A DNA stretch of 64,000 nt from Taenia hydatigena (GCA_036345935.2 JADWOT020000001.1:11908623-11972622), one strand, 5' to 3'. Numbered from the stretch's first letter, positions 1 through 14,360 are shown. Notes: generated from the letters alone by a model not told the origin. Numbers and translations are program-made.

Positions 1-3000
1 TGAAAGCGCCTTCACCGAAAAGGCGCAGCAACCTGCCTAGCCATTATTGACCAACTCTCTGTCTTTCCGCGTTGCTTTTCGTCATTCTGATGCTCCTGTC
101 GTTAGCAAGACCTCGCCGCCAGTTTATGTGCTCCTTATGGGGAGATGCCTCAACAGTCAGTGAAGGGATCATTTTTCGTACTTCGAGTCCTTGTGGCCCA
201 GTATTATGTGATTCTCACAGCTCTGATCACGATAATGAGCGTCATAGAGAGATGTGTGTATACATGGAGTAAAGTATGGCTTGAAGGCGTGTGAAAGTGA
301 TATCCATTCATGCACACCACTTGATGCATTTTCATCCAAAGATTTCTTTGCCACATCCAACTCAAGTGAATTTAGTCATCGACTGATGAAACGTAGAAGT
401 GGTTGCCATAGGAATCACAAGTGGATAGGGTAAACCAATCTTTTCTATTGAGTTGCTTTTGTCAGCCGTCGTCACATTCATCTGCAAATATGTTGGGTCG
501 GCGGAGCCAACCTGCCTGGAATTTGTTAGGATACGCAGTGTAAATGCATAAGAGACCGAATTAAAAACACTTGGATGAGAGTATGTAGACCATTCGGGGG
601 GTGCAGAGGCATAGCCGAAATATTTATTGGCAATGAGCAATCATGTCTGGATACTTTCGCATAGCCGAGGCGTTTATCTCTTTAAATACATCAGCCTTAT
701 TGGAGGCATAGCAGAGAGCATATGTAGGAGCTACTTCCTTCACTTGTTATGCTCTGTGGGATGACTGCCTTCTTTACATGTGATAATAAGTGCCTCTGAT
801 TGAAGTGCTTATATGTGGATGTGTGGTATTTAGGCATTTGTTTAACTCCACATGATACAGTGCTGGAACGATTTAGTCTTGGTTGGGATTTCCATTTCGG
901 TTTGGGCTTGAGTTTAGTTATGCTAAGATAAATACTGCTGCTTTGCTCGTTTGAGCTCAAACGGCTAAGTGAAGCCAAAATAAGTGCCCATCTGAAGAGA
1001 GTTTTTGGCCCTTCAACACATTTTAACCGCAGTAGCCGCAGTAGTATGGGCCATTGAGTGTTACTGCTATTAACATTAAAACATTAAACTACAGAGCGTA
1101 GTGAACATGCCAAGGCGCTATGCATTTTAAAAACTTGGATTTATTATTCTGTGTGTATTCATTCCTACACTTATCATCTTCCATACATATGATGCACTCG
1201 CAGATCAAGTTCAGAGCCTGCTTCACTTCATCGTCAATGCAGAAATTGCTAGATGCAAAGCTTGTGCATGGCGAGAGTTTTGATTTTCTTGAGGTGGAGG
1301 AAAAGTGAATTCGTTCTTGTGCAATAAGTAACAAAAATGAGAGTGACAACGCCAAACGATTTATGATTATCATTTACGATCGAATTGGAGCATTTTCGCT
1401 ACCCGACCCTATTATCACGAATTCTTTTGTCACGTAGATTTTCATGCCACTAGATTTTGTGAGTGGCTGTGAGGTAATGTTAACAGAATTGAACTGGTTG
1501 GTTTAGCGCTTGACCTGACATCCATTCAACTAAAGAGACACATGACGAAGAGAACATTTGGAAAGGCGCCAGGGCACTAGCGATTCTCGTAAATAGGGCA
1601 CAACACTGGTAATGTGCTTCTCGACATTTGCTTCTCCATGTAGGGTGATTCATTGGCTTTCGGAAGTGCTCTTCATTTCCTCTTAGTTAAACTTTTGGCA
1701 GGATGTAGCTGCTTGTGACTAATGCGATAAGTATTCCTATCCTCTGCTCCTGTGTTCCTCTCCTAACTTCTAATCGCTGGGCTGGAGCAGGCCACGCCTG
1801 TGGAAAATTGGGCTGGTATTGGTGCAATGTTGACAGAAACTTTCGTATTTCACTCATTTATTTTGCTAAAGAGGCTACATAACCAGAAAAGCTAGAGCGA
1901 ATAACACAATATAAATGGCATAAGGAGGGACCTCAATATATCGCTTCATTGTGCAGGTGACCTCCTCTAATTCGGTGCCTGTAAGTGGCTAGCGTGTATA
2001 AGCTAGTCCACCAGCAGGCAAGCATGCTTTCACAAATTTTTTGTTCACCCGCCTGACAGGTACGCTTTTTTTCGGTCTCTTACCGTTTTAAGAAATTCTG
2101 TTTTTCACTACTTGAGTTCTTTTTGGAAACATTGCAGCCAAATCCACCTCAGCTGTTGCAATCAATCTTTCGTGTACTCTTTGAACTGTTTTCTACACGG
2201 TCCATGATTTAACGAACTGATAGAGGATTCAATAGACATACATTTGAGTAAATAATCAGGTAGGTAGGTCAATGGATAGAGGAATAAACAAGACATGTGG
2301 GTCTTTAGATGGGCTGCTCTGGCTTTAGCACTCCAATAGATAATGAAATGTGCATTGTAAAGTCGAATGAGCCAACATTCAAACAATTTTTTATTACCAG
2401 AAAGAAGACCTAAAATGTAACTCAATGAGACACTAATCGGTGCAGTCTGTCCAAATCTACTGATAATAGTCTTCGCCTTTATGCCTTGCTTAAGTCATCG
2501 ACGCGCTGTAGGCAGAGGAATTTGATGCCGAGATCGTTCCGTGTGGTAAGATCACTACTAATATAACATGGTCGAAATTCCTCTGATGTGTGAGTGCTAG
2601 TCAATCCGAGTAAATATTGTCTTTTCTTTTTTACAAGAAACACCTCACCGCTTTACCTCATGCTGAGCCACAGCATTGATTGGCCTTCAGGAGACGCAAT
2701 TAAGACGATACCTGTTTTATAAAAGAGAGAAATGAAAAACCGCTTTCTAAACTATAACATGAAACATTAAGGAGCGTGCAACACAAAATCAATGAATAAA
2801 TGAACTCTAATGGATAACTGTCTTGTGAACCGACAATCACGAACGTATCCATACCTACCCGTTTGTCGCATTCGTCGTCTGAGGGTATCTTACTGCCAAT
2901 TAGCCAGTCAAGAATCAGCACACCACAGATTAGACGGAGGGGCTTGTCGAATTGGTGGATGCAGCCTCTATCTCAAGTGACTCACGCATCCCCTTTCTAT

Positions 3001-4476
3001 CCTCCAAGATTGTTGACAATGAGGACATCTCCTGGTTTCAATAGGTTGGCTTAGCTGTTATATTTTCTACAGTGCCGTAGAGGAGAAGAGAGAGGCTTTT
3101 TCTTGGCATGCAAGACAGAGTAACAGACAAAGAGCTACTGACTACTATGGTTTTCGTGATAGTCACTGGAAGGCCGTATCTGCTGTTATTGTTTAAGCTC
3201 AGAATAGAGGAATCAGGCTGTCATGATGCTAGGGGAGATTTATAGCTTCGGTTAACTCCTTGAAAACAAATTGTCATCGACGCTGTCTCGAATCGTTTGG
3301 TTTTGTGCTGAAGATTGCGAAGGCAGCAGTGGTTGATACGGAGGGCCGAGTTGAGAAGCTTTACGGCTCCCAGGTACTCTTTGCCAAAAATAGACTACAT
3401 GGGCCGCGCCTGATTCTTGCAAATTTACTAAATCCAAACATGATAGCGAAAATCTTAAAGTCCTTTGTTATTTATCATTAGCATGCTCTTACGATGGGAC
3501 AGTCATACTCATCATTAGCCTATCAAATAATGCAATGTAAGGTTTCAAAACAAAGCCGTTTTATCACCCCGTACCTAGCTGTCAGTGACCCATTTAGTCT
3601 TGGAATGAGCACTTAATGCGTCTAACATTGCCCACTTGTCAATTGATCGCATACGCCTTAGGCTTTCTAATTAATGAGATAGGAACTGGACATTTACGCA
3701 GTAGGAGTGGTTACTTGTCGAGAGGATCGCCATTTTCTTCTGACATCGATCTTGAAACTGGTGGATGAAATGACGATATGGTCTTCGGAGTCCTGCAAGT
3801 GAGGACGTGCATTCATTCCGTGGCACATGTTTGATGGTGCCTACGATGATATACAGAATGATGTGGCAGATTCACTATATGCAAATAGTCAATTACCAGG
3901 TGTTCGGAAGGTACAATAGATCAGATGCAATCACTTAATTTGAAGAGGACTCATTCGGTTTTTGAGAGACTGACATTATGACGGAAGAATGGTAGGCTTT
4001 CGTGCGCCATGATACGCCACCGGCCCCAAGGGCGTACCTCATGGCGTCTCTCGGCACACTGTGGAGCTGCAGCAGTAGCAGTGGCCAACGGGGTGTCAGT
4101 AGGACAATCTGTATCCACACCGGTGTTGCTCTTTGGATTGGCTAGCGTCACAGCCGTGTGGAGAAATCGCTACGCTGTGATAGATGTGCTTTATCTTTTT
4201 AATGCAAGCAATAACGCCAAACATAATTTAAATTTACAATGATTTAATTAGAAAGGCGGTGCGATAGTAAGTGGAAAGCAAACAGCGAATAAGCAGGCCA
4301 AAACAATTGAAAACGCCGTTGCTGGAACGCCACGAACGTGAGGTGACACACTGGCGATGGCCGACCCCGGTACTCATTATTTTAACATAAAATTCCAACC
4401 TTCACAACATTTGCTACAGTGGTATTAATTTCCATATCTAAAAATTTGCCACCGCAATGCTTTGCATATCCATGTT
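1..4476. other. No supported gene
   Basis: Only short scattered frames. The longest are a 93-codon and a 92-codon minus-strand frame (697-978 and 362-640), plausible as chance. A GC-rich minus-strand patch at 3951-4151 may belong to the decayed region that follows. Confidence 0.5.
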
Positions 4477-5200
4477 TTAGTTGTGAGGAATGCAGTTGAG
4501 CCTTTTCAGGTGGTCTAGTTTCCGAGAGAGTGGCGTTGTTGGGGCTGTTTGTAGGTCATTTTGTGGCACTACATCGCCTAGCGCTGTCACAGTTTCATCC
4601 ATTATGCCACTCTGATGCAACAAATCATTTTGAGCGGTTGGAGTGGTAGTCATGAAGAGCCACCAAGCGGGTCATGTGGGAGTCAATTTTTCCTCCAAGT
4701 TGTATCGGCAGAGCTGTAGCTTTTCGTGCCATGGTATTTAGCTTCAGAGCCACCATCTTCGACCTCCGGTTTATCGAGATGGAATTAAGGGTTCTCCCAA
4801 CACTGTCCGAGTCTACAAGTTACGGAATTTCCTCCATCGAATTGACTGTGCCACTCTTCATAGTCGGGCGATGGGATGATCGGTGCAAACACCATTAAGA
4901 GTTAGGAATAGAAACACCGATCACCACAAGTGTGGGACCCATTGATGAGGCAGCTCTGACTGCCGCTTCTACATCAGAAGTTATTCTGGCCGATACCGGC
5001 ACAACAGCAGCAATAGCGGATGCGAACGCTCCTGTTGCAGCAGTCGAATGGGAGTGGCCCGTCAGTGGGAACGGTTACATTTGCCGAATTAACAGCACAA
5101 CCAGCACGTGAAGCCAGTTTGCACTCTGAACGCAGCACTCAACGTGCAGAATGATATTGATGGGTGTGCCCACAATTGCTGCTTTTGTGCAACCAGTCAC
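4477..5200 (-). pseudogene. Possible decayed coding region, unknown family
   Basis: One minus-strand frame from 5200 to 4625 spans 192 codons with only three internal stops, where about ten would be expected by chance. Its segments read as protein (AAIVGTPINIILHVE; ITSDVEAAVRAASSM; MVALKLNTMARKATALPIQL; HMTRLVALHDYHSN). A second frame then takes over with an ATG ORF of 58 residues (4477-4653), including LGDVVPQNDLQTAP and PLSRKLDHLKRL. The plus strand is also unusually open here (4674-5110), so orientation is not settled. A GC-rich frame at 3951-4151 on the minus strand, with a GTACGC donor, may belong to the same locus. Confidence 0.25.
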
Positions 5201-8200
5201 TTAATTAGTGGATGACTTACTATTCCAAAGTTTGGTTCAACATTGCGTTCCTTGTTGACGTACCTCATCTTTGGAAGTGCGTCAAATGACCTTATTGCGA
5301 TTATGTGTTCAGAGTTTCTGAACGTTTCCCTTTTTATTATTCCACAGATATGCACAAAAAATGTTTAGGTTCTTTCTAAGGAAATGAGTAAACAGGCCAA
5401 ATCATCATCCTAACTCCTTGCCTTTCCCACCTGGCATGGTAGAGTCGAAGGACGCTGATTGTCCCTGCTGAAGCGGTAAGCAAATCGCTAGTATTAACTA
5501 CTGCAAAGCTATTTCATCTGTTTTCCTTATTCTCTCTTCTCATCTGTCTAACTGACTCTGTCTGCCCATAACTACTGCTTTCTTATTTTGTGTAGCCTTT
5601 GAATGCAACACCTCTGACCTCTAGGTGTGTGCAGAGTGAGTGATCTTGGTTAGTGTTTGTTGATCCGTTTTCATCCCTTCGTGATCCCCAGGTGTTATCG
5701 CCTCTGCACGTGTTGTGACTTCCTCTCCGTAACGCTAGCACTTTGTGGCACAGTGACAGAATCACTTTTCTCCTGTGAAAAACTTGGGTTTTGCCTAATC
5801 TAACCGTTGACTACAAAGTAAGCTAGTGTTAAATAAATGTTATCGCATGATTTATTTTTCATTTTGCGGAAGGACAATAATTGAACATTGGGTCCCATAT
5901 TCTCCAACAACCTCACTGCCCCCGGTAGTTATAGGGACGTCTGTTTTTCAGTTCAGTGGATAACGCCGGGATCGGGGAAGGGAGGTAAGGGAGGCGGGGT
6001 ACACCAGGTGCCTTTCCCTTCCATTAGGAGTAGTGAGGCAGATTATGTAGTTATGACTTAATTATACCAGAATAAAGAGCAGACATGGCTTTGGGTTGTT
6101 AGGAATATTCTAACATTTTTTGTTATTCGTCTGTTTTTTTAATAACTGATGTTTTAAAATGCCTATCGTATTAGTCCTTCCTGGCTTCAAGTTCGACCAA
6201 TTGACAAATAAACTTATAAACAAAGTAAACATTGACCTAGAAATAAAAAATGTTTAGAGTTTAAATCGTACAACCTTCCCCCCGATGTAATGCAGAGCGA
6301 TGAGACTTCTCTGAAGATGAAGAGCACTTAATACTCGAACGCAATATTCAAATATTGCGTGAACAGATGAGAATGACACTGCTGGCACGGCCCTGACGCC
6401 AGCTACCCGGAAAAAGCTAAATTGTCCTAATAAGTCTCTGAAGCCAAGCCTGAGAGGTAAATGAGCAGCCAAGGTGCTAAAGTTCTGCTACGGATTTTTG
6501 GTTGCCGCAATTACGTGAAGGACAGGAAACATAGTCTTTTAGCCTGCAACGAAATACACCCCGTAACAATGCATATTTAACGAGAAGCATCTAAGGGATT
6601 ACTGCGACTATAGATTAACTAACATTAGTTCCATCTTAGTGCATCAGTTAATATTGGTAAAGCAGTTTGACACAGACTAAATTCTAGAGTTGCTCGCGAA
6701 ATAGCTAAAAGTGCAGTTTCCCTTGTTAAATAAGTTTTGCAGCATATGCCTGGCTTTTGCATTGACGCACGTCATTAAACCAGCATTGTAATCAAGATTT
6801 CGAAATTATAAGAATCTGGGAGAAATCGTTGGTTTCTTTCCTAAAACAAATAACCTGTAGATTATTTTGGTGTCTAAACATGGAGGGTCAACGCAGTACC
6901 TGCATCCCTTCCTTTCACCACTAGTTTTTTGCCCATCTACATGACTAGAGGGATTTCAACCCCCCCCCCCCCCCAGAATAATGAAGAGATTCATTTTTTA
7001 ATGGTTTAAATGCGTTCTAAGATCACTTTAGAGAAGCCCACTTCAGGTACCTAGCAAGTGCTCTCCAGAGTGGTTTCCGTAAATTCCGCAAGTCACAGAT
7101 TTTTATGGATAATTCTGTCAAGATTAACCAAAAGCTGGGTAGACGCCTTATCAGGTAAATCAAAAGAATTGACAGCAAGCCATGACAATGGAGAAAGAGG
7201 TCCATTCCAATGCTTCGAAGTAACTTGCAGATGATTCAGCAACCACTGCATGTAACAGTGTGCACAAGACAAGTACATGCCGCAGTTAAGAAGGACTATT
7301 AGAAAAAAGGTAATGGAAAGCATTCGACATCGAGTTGATCGTTGGTGTTGATGAGAGATTAAAAGAAGGAGGGAGGGAGACATGTGTGCCACTACTGCGT
7401 AATGCGTTGTACAATGTTGTGCTAAACTGTGGAGCTATACCAGAATTCGTTAGAGGACAAGAAAGTGGCCAAACTAGAGGCGGTACGCAGCGACAATATC
7501 TTGTGAAAGACAGCAGTGAACTATTTTAGGCTTTTCAATTGCGTCGAAAATAATGACGGTGGCACCCACATTCTGTCATGTGATCACACTTTCAGCCTAC
7601 GAAACCGTCTGCAGAGAGAAGCCATATAATGCGTTTGTTGGTTGTTCAAAGACTGATTTCGGTGGGCTGGCCAGTAGCCTCATGCCTCTTTCTGTACAGA
7701 GAACATGCGCATTCTACCAAAGAAATATGTATCCTTTCGTCTGAAGGAAATTCTAGGGTGTGGTTCAACCTGCTTCAAAGAAGCTGCTTTTTAATAATTT
7801 TGGCATGGTCTTTTTCCTTCAACATTTGCTAGAGACTTAGTTTACTTACCTTTGCATCTATCGTTATTTAGTAAGACACTTCGAGTATCATTCACCTATG
7901 TATATGAATATGCACACAGAGAAGCGCTATGCAGAGCAGGGCAGGGCAGAGTAGCTCGTTGACCGTCATCAAGAAGTTGTATACCATGGACGGGGCAGGT
8001 GGTGCCTCGCGGGGTCCTAAAGAAGACAGTAGCCACCCTCCCGTATCTAATCCAAGAGTCTCGCGACTGCACTAGTCTACACCTTACCCCCTCCGCTATT
8101 ACTATAGTGTAATTGGTAGAACTCGTTTACTTAACCCCTCTGTGCTAAGCAATTGAAGTCAGGAACCGAGAAGATGGGTTCTTATTTAATGATGTCATCG

Positions 8201-9830
8201 AAACAACATTTCCAACAACTCTGTATCAAGCGTAAAAAATGAACCAATGTTTCTGTCTTTTTCGACATCATTTTGCAGAGGGTTTTGGCGAAAAATTTTG
8301 TAACATTCCAATGGTAATGCAGGGAATCCCGTCTGTTATGAGAGGTGATTGGAGGGCTCTCACGCAGTAGTAGTTCGCACATATGCTTATCCACTTAATT
8401 TCAATGACGAGCCTGCTGTTGAAATATCGTCTAACAGGAGAATATCCACTACCACTTGGGCGCCACAGAAAAAAATAATGTGAAGATATTGGCAGATGGC
8501 GAGGACGGCGCCTCCAGGACATCTTGATAATTTCTCGGTGGTCACTTTCGTCATGAGTGTTGGCTTATATACTGCTGCATTCTAAAATCCAATTATCACA
8601 AAAGGCAATTCCTTACCTACTGAGGTAGTTCAAAACCATCTTGAGGAATGATTGCAAGATGTTTAAGGCTGACACTTGCCGTCAGTTCACGGAGATACTA
8701 ATACATCGGTAAGCACCATATTGTTGACGTAAATTTATTCCGTCAGCATATGAACGCACCTCAAAAACTAAAATGCGTGTACAACTGCGTGAACGTGCAC
8801 TTGAATGCTCTCCAATTTGCTGTGCTGGCTTACGCACTTAGGCGATTCAGATTTGCAAAAGGAGTCATCCGCTGTTCGAAAATTGTTTCACCTCGTTCGA
8901 AGGTAAAATCGTAGTGCTCCGCCAAGGCAATTTGGCCACTTGAATGACCGTGTTCGAAAATGACTGCATCACATAGCTCCTCACTTCACTTTGGCGGCAT
9001 CTTCGGCGATCTTCTTAATAAACCTCTTGCCTCAGATGTCACAGAGTAATGGGTGCTGAAGAAAAAACACCCCCAGAACAGTCATACCAGTCTTCAAAAT
9101 TCGATGCAACTGAGCAGATACTTGACCGCAAAATCACCTATCCTTCCTGATGATTCTACTGGACTTTGTCCAGCTGGGCTTTAGAGCTGAATTCAGAGAC
9201 GGAAGTTCTGCTGATAATCGTGTGTGTTCATAGGCAGAACTTGGAATAGCGGTCCAAAAGCAGATTCGCACAGGAGAGCACAGAATCCAACACAGTTCTG
9301 TAAGAGTGATGTTTCGAGATTGTTCACATTTTTAGCGTTCTAATGCAGGTGTGACCATAAAACTCTCACTACTGCTACATTCGTTGTTGATTGCTTCTCT
9401 GCAGAACACAAATTTAGGATAGGTGCCGAAGGTAGACGTCCTTCCCGGTCCATCTGTGATGGTTATTCGGCGATTTTACCCATGCATAGCACATGCACTT
9501 TCCCCGCACTGCTAAATTTAGTAGCAAATGGTTTTAATCAGGATGGAACTCCTTTGAATTTGGATTTTCATTGCGCTGCCACCAATGTATCGTAGTAAGA
9601 CTTCCTTAGAGGCAGAAGAAGACACAATGCCTGAGGAGCCACCGAAATGACGGCAGTCGGATCCGGCAGTCAAGCAAACAAAGTACTGCAGTTACCGTTC
9701 TGAATCCATTCATTTAACATTGCGATGTGTCAGGCGATCATGCAGATTGTCAGATGATTTGCTATTTTAGAAAGGACAATTTTGTCGAACAAGGTTCAAT
9801 TTGTTAAAAGAAACGAGCACAGAAAGGCAA
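5201..9830. other. No supported gene
   Basis: AT-rich sequence with the poly-C run at 6960 and short frames on both strands, none with splice-site support that I could recognise. Confidence 0.5.
6960..6974 (+). repeat. Poly-C run, 15 bases
   Basis: Uninterrupted run of 15 cytosines, a simple mononucleotide tract and a likely place for length errors. Confidence 0.9.
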
Positions 9831-10235
9831 TTACATGCACGCGCAGTTAACGTCAGAGAGACATTCAATTGATTCGCATATTCTATGCCGACTAATTTCT
9901 TCAGCGAAGTATTTGCTGCCACCCTGCTGCATTGCAACAACCGTACTCAACAACATAGGCAGTTGTAGGTGGCTTTTGCTCATGGAGTACAGCAAGAAAT
10001 TCACATGAAGACCAAGTCGAGATGCGCATTTAACCACAAATATTGATGTTCCGATCTCGCTTGAGGATGGACCTTCATTATTAAAGGATATCCATGGATA
10101 TATCAGCTTCTTGTTGAGTTTGCAAACATCCTCAATCTTTGCAATTTGAGAAGTCCTTTCTGCCAATTGCTGCAGCGTTTTGGATCCCGAACTAATTGCT
10201 CGGGGGTTCCAATTCAGTAAAAGTTTGTGAGGTAG
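9831..10235 (-). CDS. Open frame of 135 codons without ATG, unknown
   Basis: The minus strand is open for 135 codons from just after a TAA (LPHKLLLNWNPRAISSGSK, then QQLAERTSQIAKIEDVCKL, WISFNNEGPSSSEIG, and EISRHRICESIECL near the end). The codon mix looks protein-like. No ATG lies in the first half, so it would be an internal exon or a gene fragment. It ends about 150 bp before a dispersed repeat (10380-10797), so it may belong to an old mobile element. Confidence 0.25.
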   Translation of the reverse strand, partial: LPHKLLLNWNPRAISSGSKTLQQLAERTSQIAKIEDVCKLNKKLIYPWISFNNEGPSSSEIGTSIFVVKCASRLGLHVNFLLYSMSKSHLQLPMLLSTVVAMQQGGSKYFAEEISRHRICESIECLSDVNCACM

Positions 10236-10379
10236 TTAAGGCGGTTTACAAAGTTACGCGTTGGTTTCAGAATTCAGCAGTACGTGAGCCAGCTCCTCCT
10301 GTAGTGTGTATGAATATTGCGCACACATGATGCAAGTGACTACTAAGAAAATTGTCGAATTGCCAAAATAACTGTGTCT

Positions 10380-10797
10380 GCTTTTAAGACAACTTCCATA
10401 GAGCAGAATGTGTAACACATAGACACGAAGTAGGCTCGGGTCAAATCACGATTCTAATCATTCCTGCTAAACTGCAGCTTTGACTCGTGATTTTCCACCC
10501 ATTTTGAAATGACTCGTTTTTAGCAGCAATGCGGACACAGCAACATTAGACCGCAGTTCCCGAATGAAATGTCGGTCTGCCCTAAGACAAGCGCACACGA
10601 CTTTGCAGAATTGCGGGTCTAACCAACGACGCACGGTGCTACAACTTGTGCTGATCTGACTTATGAATGAAATGGCAGATAGACAACTGTGACAGATTCA
10701 CACACTTGGCTCATCGTTATTGCAGTGATTAATTAGGCAACGAGGTGGGCGGCCCGACGAACTGTGCCTATATAATTTCGACCAGATCAACGACTGC
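10380..10797 (+). repeat. Dispersed repeat family A, copy 1
   Basis: Aligns in the same orientation to 41932-42590. Shared blocks include GTCAAATCAC, CCCATTTTGAAAT, GCAGAATTGC/GCAGAACCGC, GACGCAC, CTGATCTGAC and CGACGAACTGTG. This copy lacks two segments, of roughly 80 and 120 bases, present in the other. Nature unknown. Confidence 0.65.
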
Positions 10798-13700
10798 GCA
10801 CACACATCATTGTCGAAAACTGTTTTGTTGATTGCATAGAACAAAGTTCTGACGTGTAGTGTAATTTATTTTTGCAAAGCTAAACAACCTTCATGTTCTG
10901 TGTCCACCATGATGCTCTATTTGAAGGCGATGTTTTAGGTACTACGATAGATTTGAAACGGAAAACAAAGTAACAACTTACTGCCGTCACTCGAGCAGCA
11001 TGTGAGAAGTGAAGGCTTAGCTCCTGTCCTTACTAAGCAGCAGTTGATGTCTTGACCATGAGAATGCTCTGACACGTTTGAGACAAGTAGTAGAACGGTT
11101 TTCGCATGTAAACCACGATCTATGTAGAACAGCATTATTAAGCTCAATTTGCTCATTTGTCACAATTTAAGCCTGGAAGGTATTTCGCAGAGGGTTCATT
11201 TCTTAAAGTACCTCTTCGTGATGGGAACATTACATTTCATTTGCCCGATCTAAGATAGTTTATCTATTTTTCCGTTGATGAGTATGGTGAACTTGGATTT
11301 TGCCTAGCATGTACATGCTAGCAGAGCAATGCCACTTATCTAACTTTTAGAAGAATGATAGGGCAACTTGCGGTATTTGGTCATTTGTACTCAGTATAAA
11401 CTGCGTCTAGAGGCTCCTAGTGGTATTATTCTTCTCTCCTTGCTGCACTTACTCGTGGGAGGCGTCCACCGCTTCCTCCTCACATGAGGAGTTCATTTAA
11501 GCCATGTACTTTGAGTGGTCATACGCCCTCACTAATGTCATGCGAAAGAACTGACAGATTTTAAGCGACTTGGCGTCTGAAGAGGACCATCTCCATAGCA
11601 GCGAGTATCCACAATAAAGTTAGCAATGCCTCTGTAAAGGTAAGCTTTAAGCGATATCTCTTTTGGTTAGAACATTTTCAATAAACGTGACAGATGGTCG
11701 ACTTAGAAACCAAAAAAATACGAAAAAGTGGTTAAGATAACTTGGATTGAATAAGGAAGCAAATGTATAGAAGGGTGTTGGCTGCGAGTAGCAGAAAGGG
11801 TTGAGAGGAAAAAGGAAATTATGAAAAGGTTATGCTGCAATGGTCTGGGTTGGTAAATAAATTGCTGACGCTGGTACAATGCTTGGGGTCCCTGGCTCAC
11901 TCCATTGCATTTCACCGATTCATATTCACTTTATTCCCATCCGCCTTCTTCATTTGTGCCATTTCGTCAATCAACAACTCGCTACTGGTAATGTGAGTCG
12001 GTTGTGCGCTTAGGTCATCCCCCTTGTTCATGGCTATCACTGCGGCCCCAATGAGGGTACTGCAGATGTCATCTGCGTTCCCTGCTAATTGCGGAACGGT
12101 TGTATAGGCTTCATTGCCTTGATGAATAGAAATAAAAGATGCCTTCTTCGCCAAGTATCAAGACGCGGTCCATATTTGGTCACAATAAATTCAATGGTCT
12201 AGGTTTCGTGGTCTCCACCGACCTTCGATGATGTCTCCTCTTTTCATGCCACCTTTTCTTTTGCTAACTATAAATCCTGTTTAGGGAGAAGCGTCCTCGA
12301 TGCCATGGAAATGGACGAGGAAAGACATAGGATTTATTGTAGACTCAGTTGCATCAAAGACTTGCAAAACAAATGAATCATCTAGATGCAAACAGTATGG
12401 ACGAGACGATGGATCACTTAATCTTGAGGTGTAGCATGAAGATGCACAATGTGAGGATGTCATTGCTAATCAACAAGAAGCTTTTAGTGCTGTGGGGTCA
12501 CGCGGATCCCTTAGCGCTCCTCGAACTCGACCTTGACGAGGTGGTTTGAAGCAGGTGTTCACGTTGAAGAAGACAGCTACATCGTTACTCTAGGTCCATA
12601 CGGGATCGCTCACAAATGACAACTTAAAGTCATGGGAAGATTTACTTTTAAGAATTTCGATGAGAGGATAGGTGAGTCTCCTTGAAGGGCTCACTGCAAT
12701 TCATCACTGATGGCGGTTAGAGTGTGTGGTATGATTGGGTTTGTATTCGTGTTCCGCTCGGTTGTGCGCGACATGTTGCGTTTTGCTCGAAATGAGGCAA
12801 ATTTGCAGCACGTCTGTGTTGCCAGTTCCCTCTGCGTCTGCTATGCATTCGATCAGGCTCTATTTGCCATAAAATTGATAAAATTAGGACAAAGAGGCAA
12901 TTCGAAACCTGCATTTCAATTTGAGTGGTGATAATTTTTTAAGTCCGTGCCAGATTTCCACCCTATTTTTCGAGCTGTCGATTTAACAATCTCAATCCTC
13001 AGATTCGGCAGAATGAAATGCCAAAGAGGTAATATGTTTGAAAGTTGATTGCCGTGCCATCTGAGAAATTCGTATCTTTTGGCTCCTTGCCTCTCCTTTA
13101 CTTTCTATGCAAAATTGATTCCTACACCAACGGTATCACCTCCTCAGTACCAAGAATATTACACTGACTTAGGCTGAAGGGGACTGACGGACATGCCAAA
13201 TTAAGGTTACTTAGAACTACGGAATTGGCATCAAAAGTGAGTTTCTCATTTAATCATCCCATCCTTTATCAAATTATCCGCCTGCTTGCTCATCCGTCTG
13301 TCCACGAACTGATTCAAAACTCAACCGAATGAAATAAACCCCAAAAGCAACAGGTCTTCATCGAGTTGTGAATTGCTGTGCCGCTTGAGGTTGATTGTAC
13401 AGTCAAAATTGCAAATGGTTGCAATTCGACAGCATGCGTCCACCATCAACGCAATGGTCAGCACTAACATTTGAAATACCGTATAGCAGTCAAATTGACT
13501 TAAATGGGATAGGGAGTAGTCTACACAAGTACGCATCTTCTAATGTGACAGAGGAAATTCCAAAAGCGTCAGGGCATGGTCTTTACACACTTATCAATTG
13601 TTATGACGATTGAAGTATAGCTTTTCATAATGCCAATGCATGAACAATGCCTATTCTGACAAATAAGCTCTCAAATTCTTTAAAAAGGGCTGAAATGCCA

Positions 13701-14051
13701 AATCCAGCTTGGCATTTGCAAAGCGTAACGAGGGAAATAGTAAAAGTTGATGCACGTCAATTAAGTGCCTGCGCAACTAATATTCCTATGCATTTGGTCA
13801 GCGGATGAATGCCATAATGCTTGGCTCATTTCCTCTTGCTGGAAAAGCACAAGGAATCAGTTTCAGACGTCGTTTTATATCACTGATTTTCTGCCAGTAC
13901 CTCCATATGCCTTTACTATTATTGAAACGGAGTTCGTGCGCTGATTTCTGATGCGAAATAATTGCGCCTATGGCTTGAGCGTGGATCAGAGTCAAAGTAA
14001 ATGGCGTTGGTGGCAGATAACGAGACACTGACCATTCCTTGAGCATTTCTC
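10798..14051. other. No supported gene; some protein-like short frames
   Basis: Two neighbouring frames read like protein fragments: 11912-12154 on the minus strand (TTVPQLAGNADDICSTL) and 12349-12549 on the plus strand (MSLLINKKLLVLWGHADP). They are on opposite strands and cannot be joined, so I make no gene call. Confidence 0.4.
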
Positions 14052-14360
14052 ATGTATCTATTATTTAAAGAGGGTTTGATAAAAGCAACTAACAAGCTCC
14101 CCAAGGCACATAGGGATTCATCCGCGGCTGTCGTGTTTGAATGCCGAGACAGCCCGTTGGTCGTGAAGAAGAGTGTGTCCAAAACATTTGTTAGATTGTC
14201 ACTTCAACTCTCAAAGCCGACTGTGCTAGGATGGAAGAAGGATGTCGCCTCTACAGTTGCAATAATGATGCAGACAACACATTGGACGCAGAAAAATGCC
14301 ACCATATGTGGGAAGATATGTTTCTGGGTGAGGGCTAGTGCACAACTTTCCTTCTCTTAA
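14052..14360 (+). CDS. Candidate ORF, 102 aa, unknown
   Basis: A real ATG opens 102 codons. The peptide is Lys-rich and protein-like (MYLLFKEGLIKATNKLPKAH, then VVKKSVSKTFVRLSLQLSK and GWKKDVASTVAIMM), with no signal peptide or known motif. The opposite strand is also open over part of it (13919-14182), which weakens the case. It could be chance or a gene remnant. Confidence 0.2.
   Translation: MYLLFKEGLIKATNKLPKAHRDSSAAVVFECRDSPLVVKKSVSKTFVRLSLQLSKPTVLGWKKDVASTVAIMMQTTHWTQKNATICGKICFWVRASAQLSFS

Noticed and set aside
10088..10101. 14-bp palindrome ATATCCATGGATAT
   Set aside because: Several palindromes of this length are expected by chance in a window of this size.
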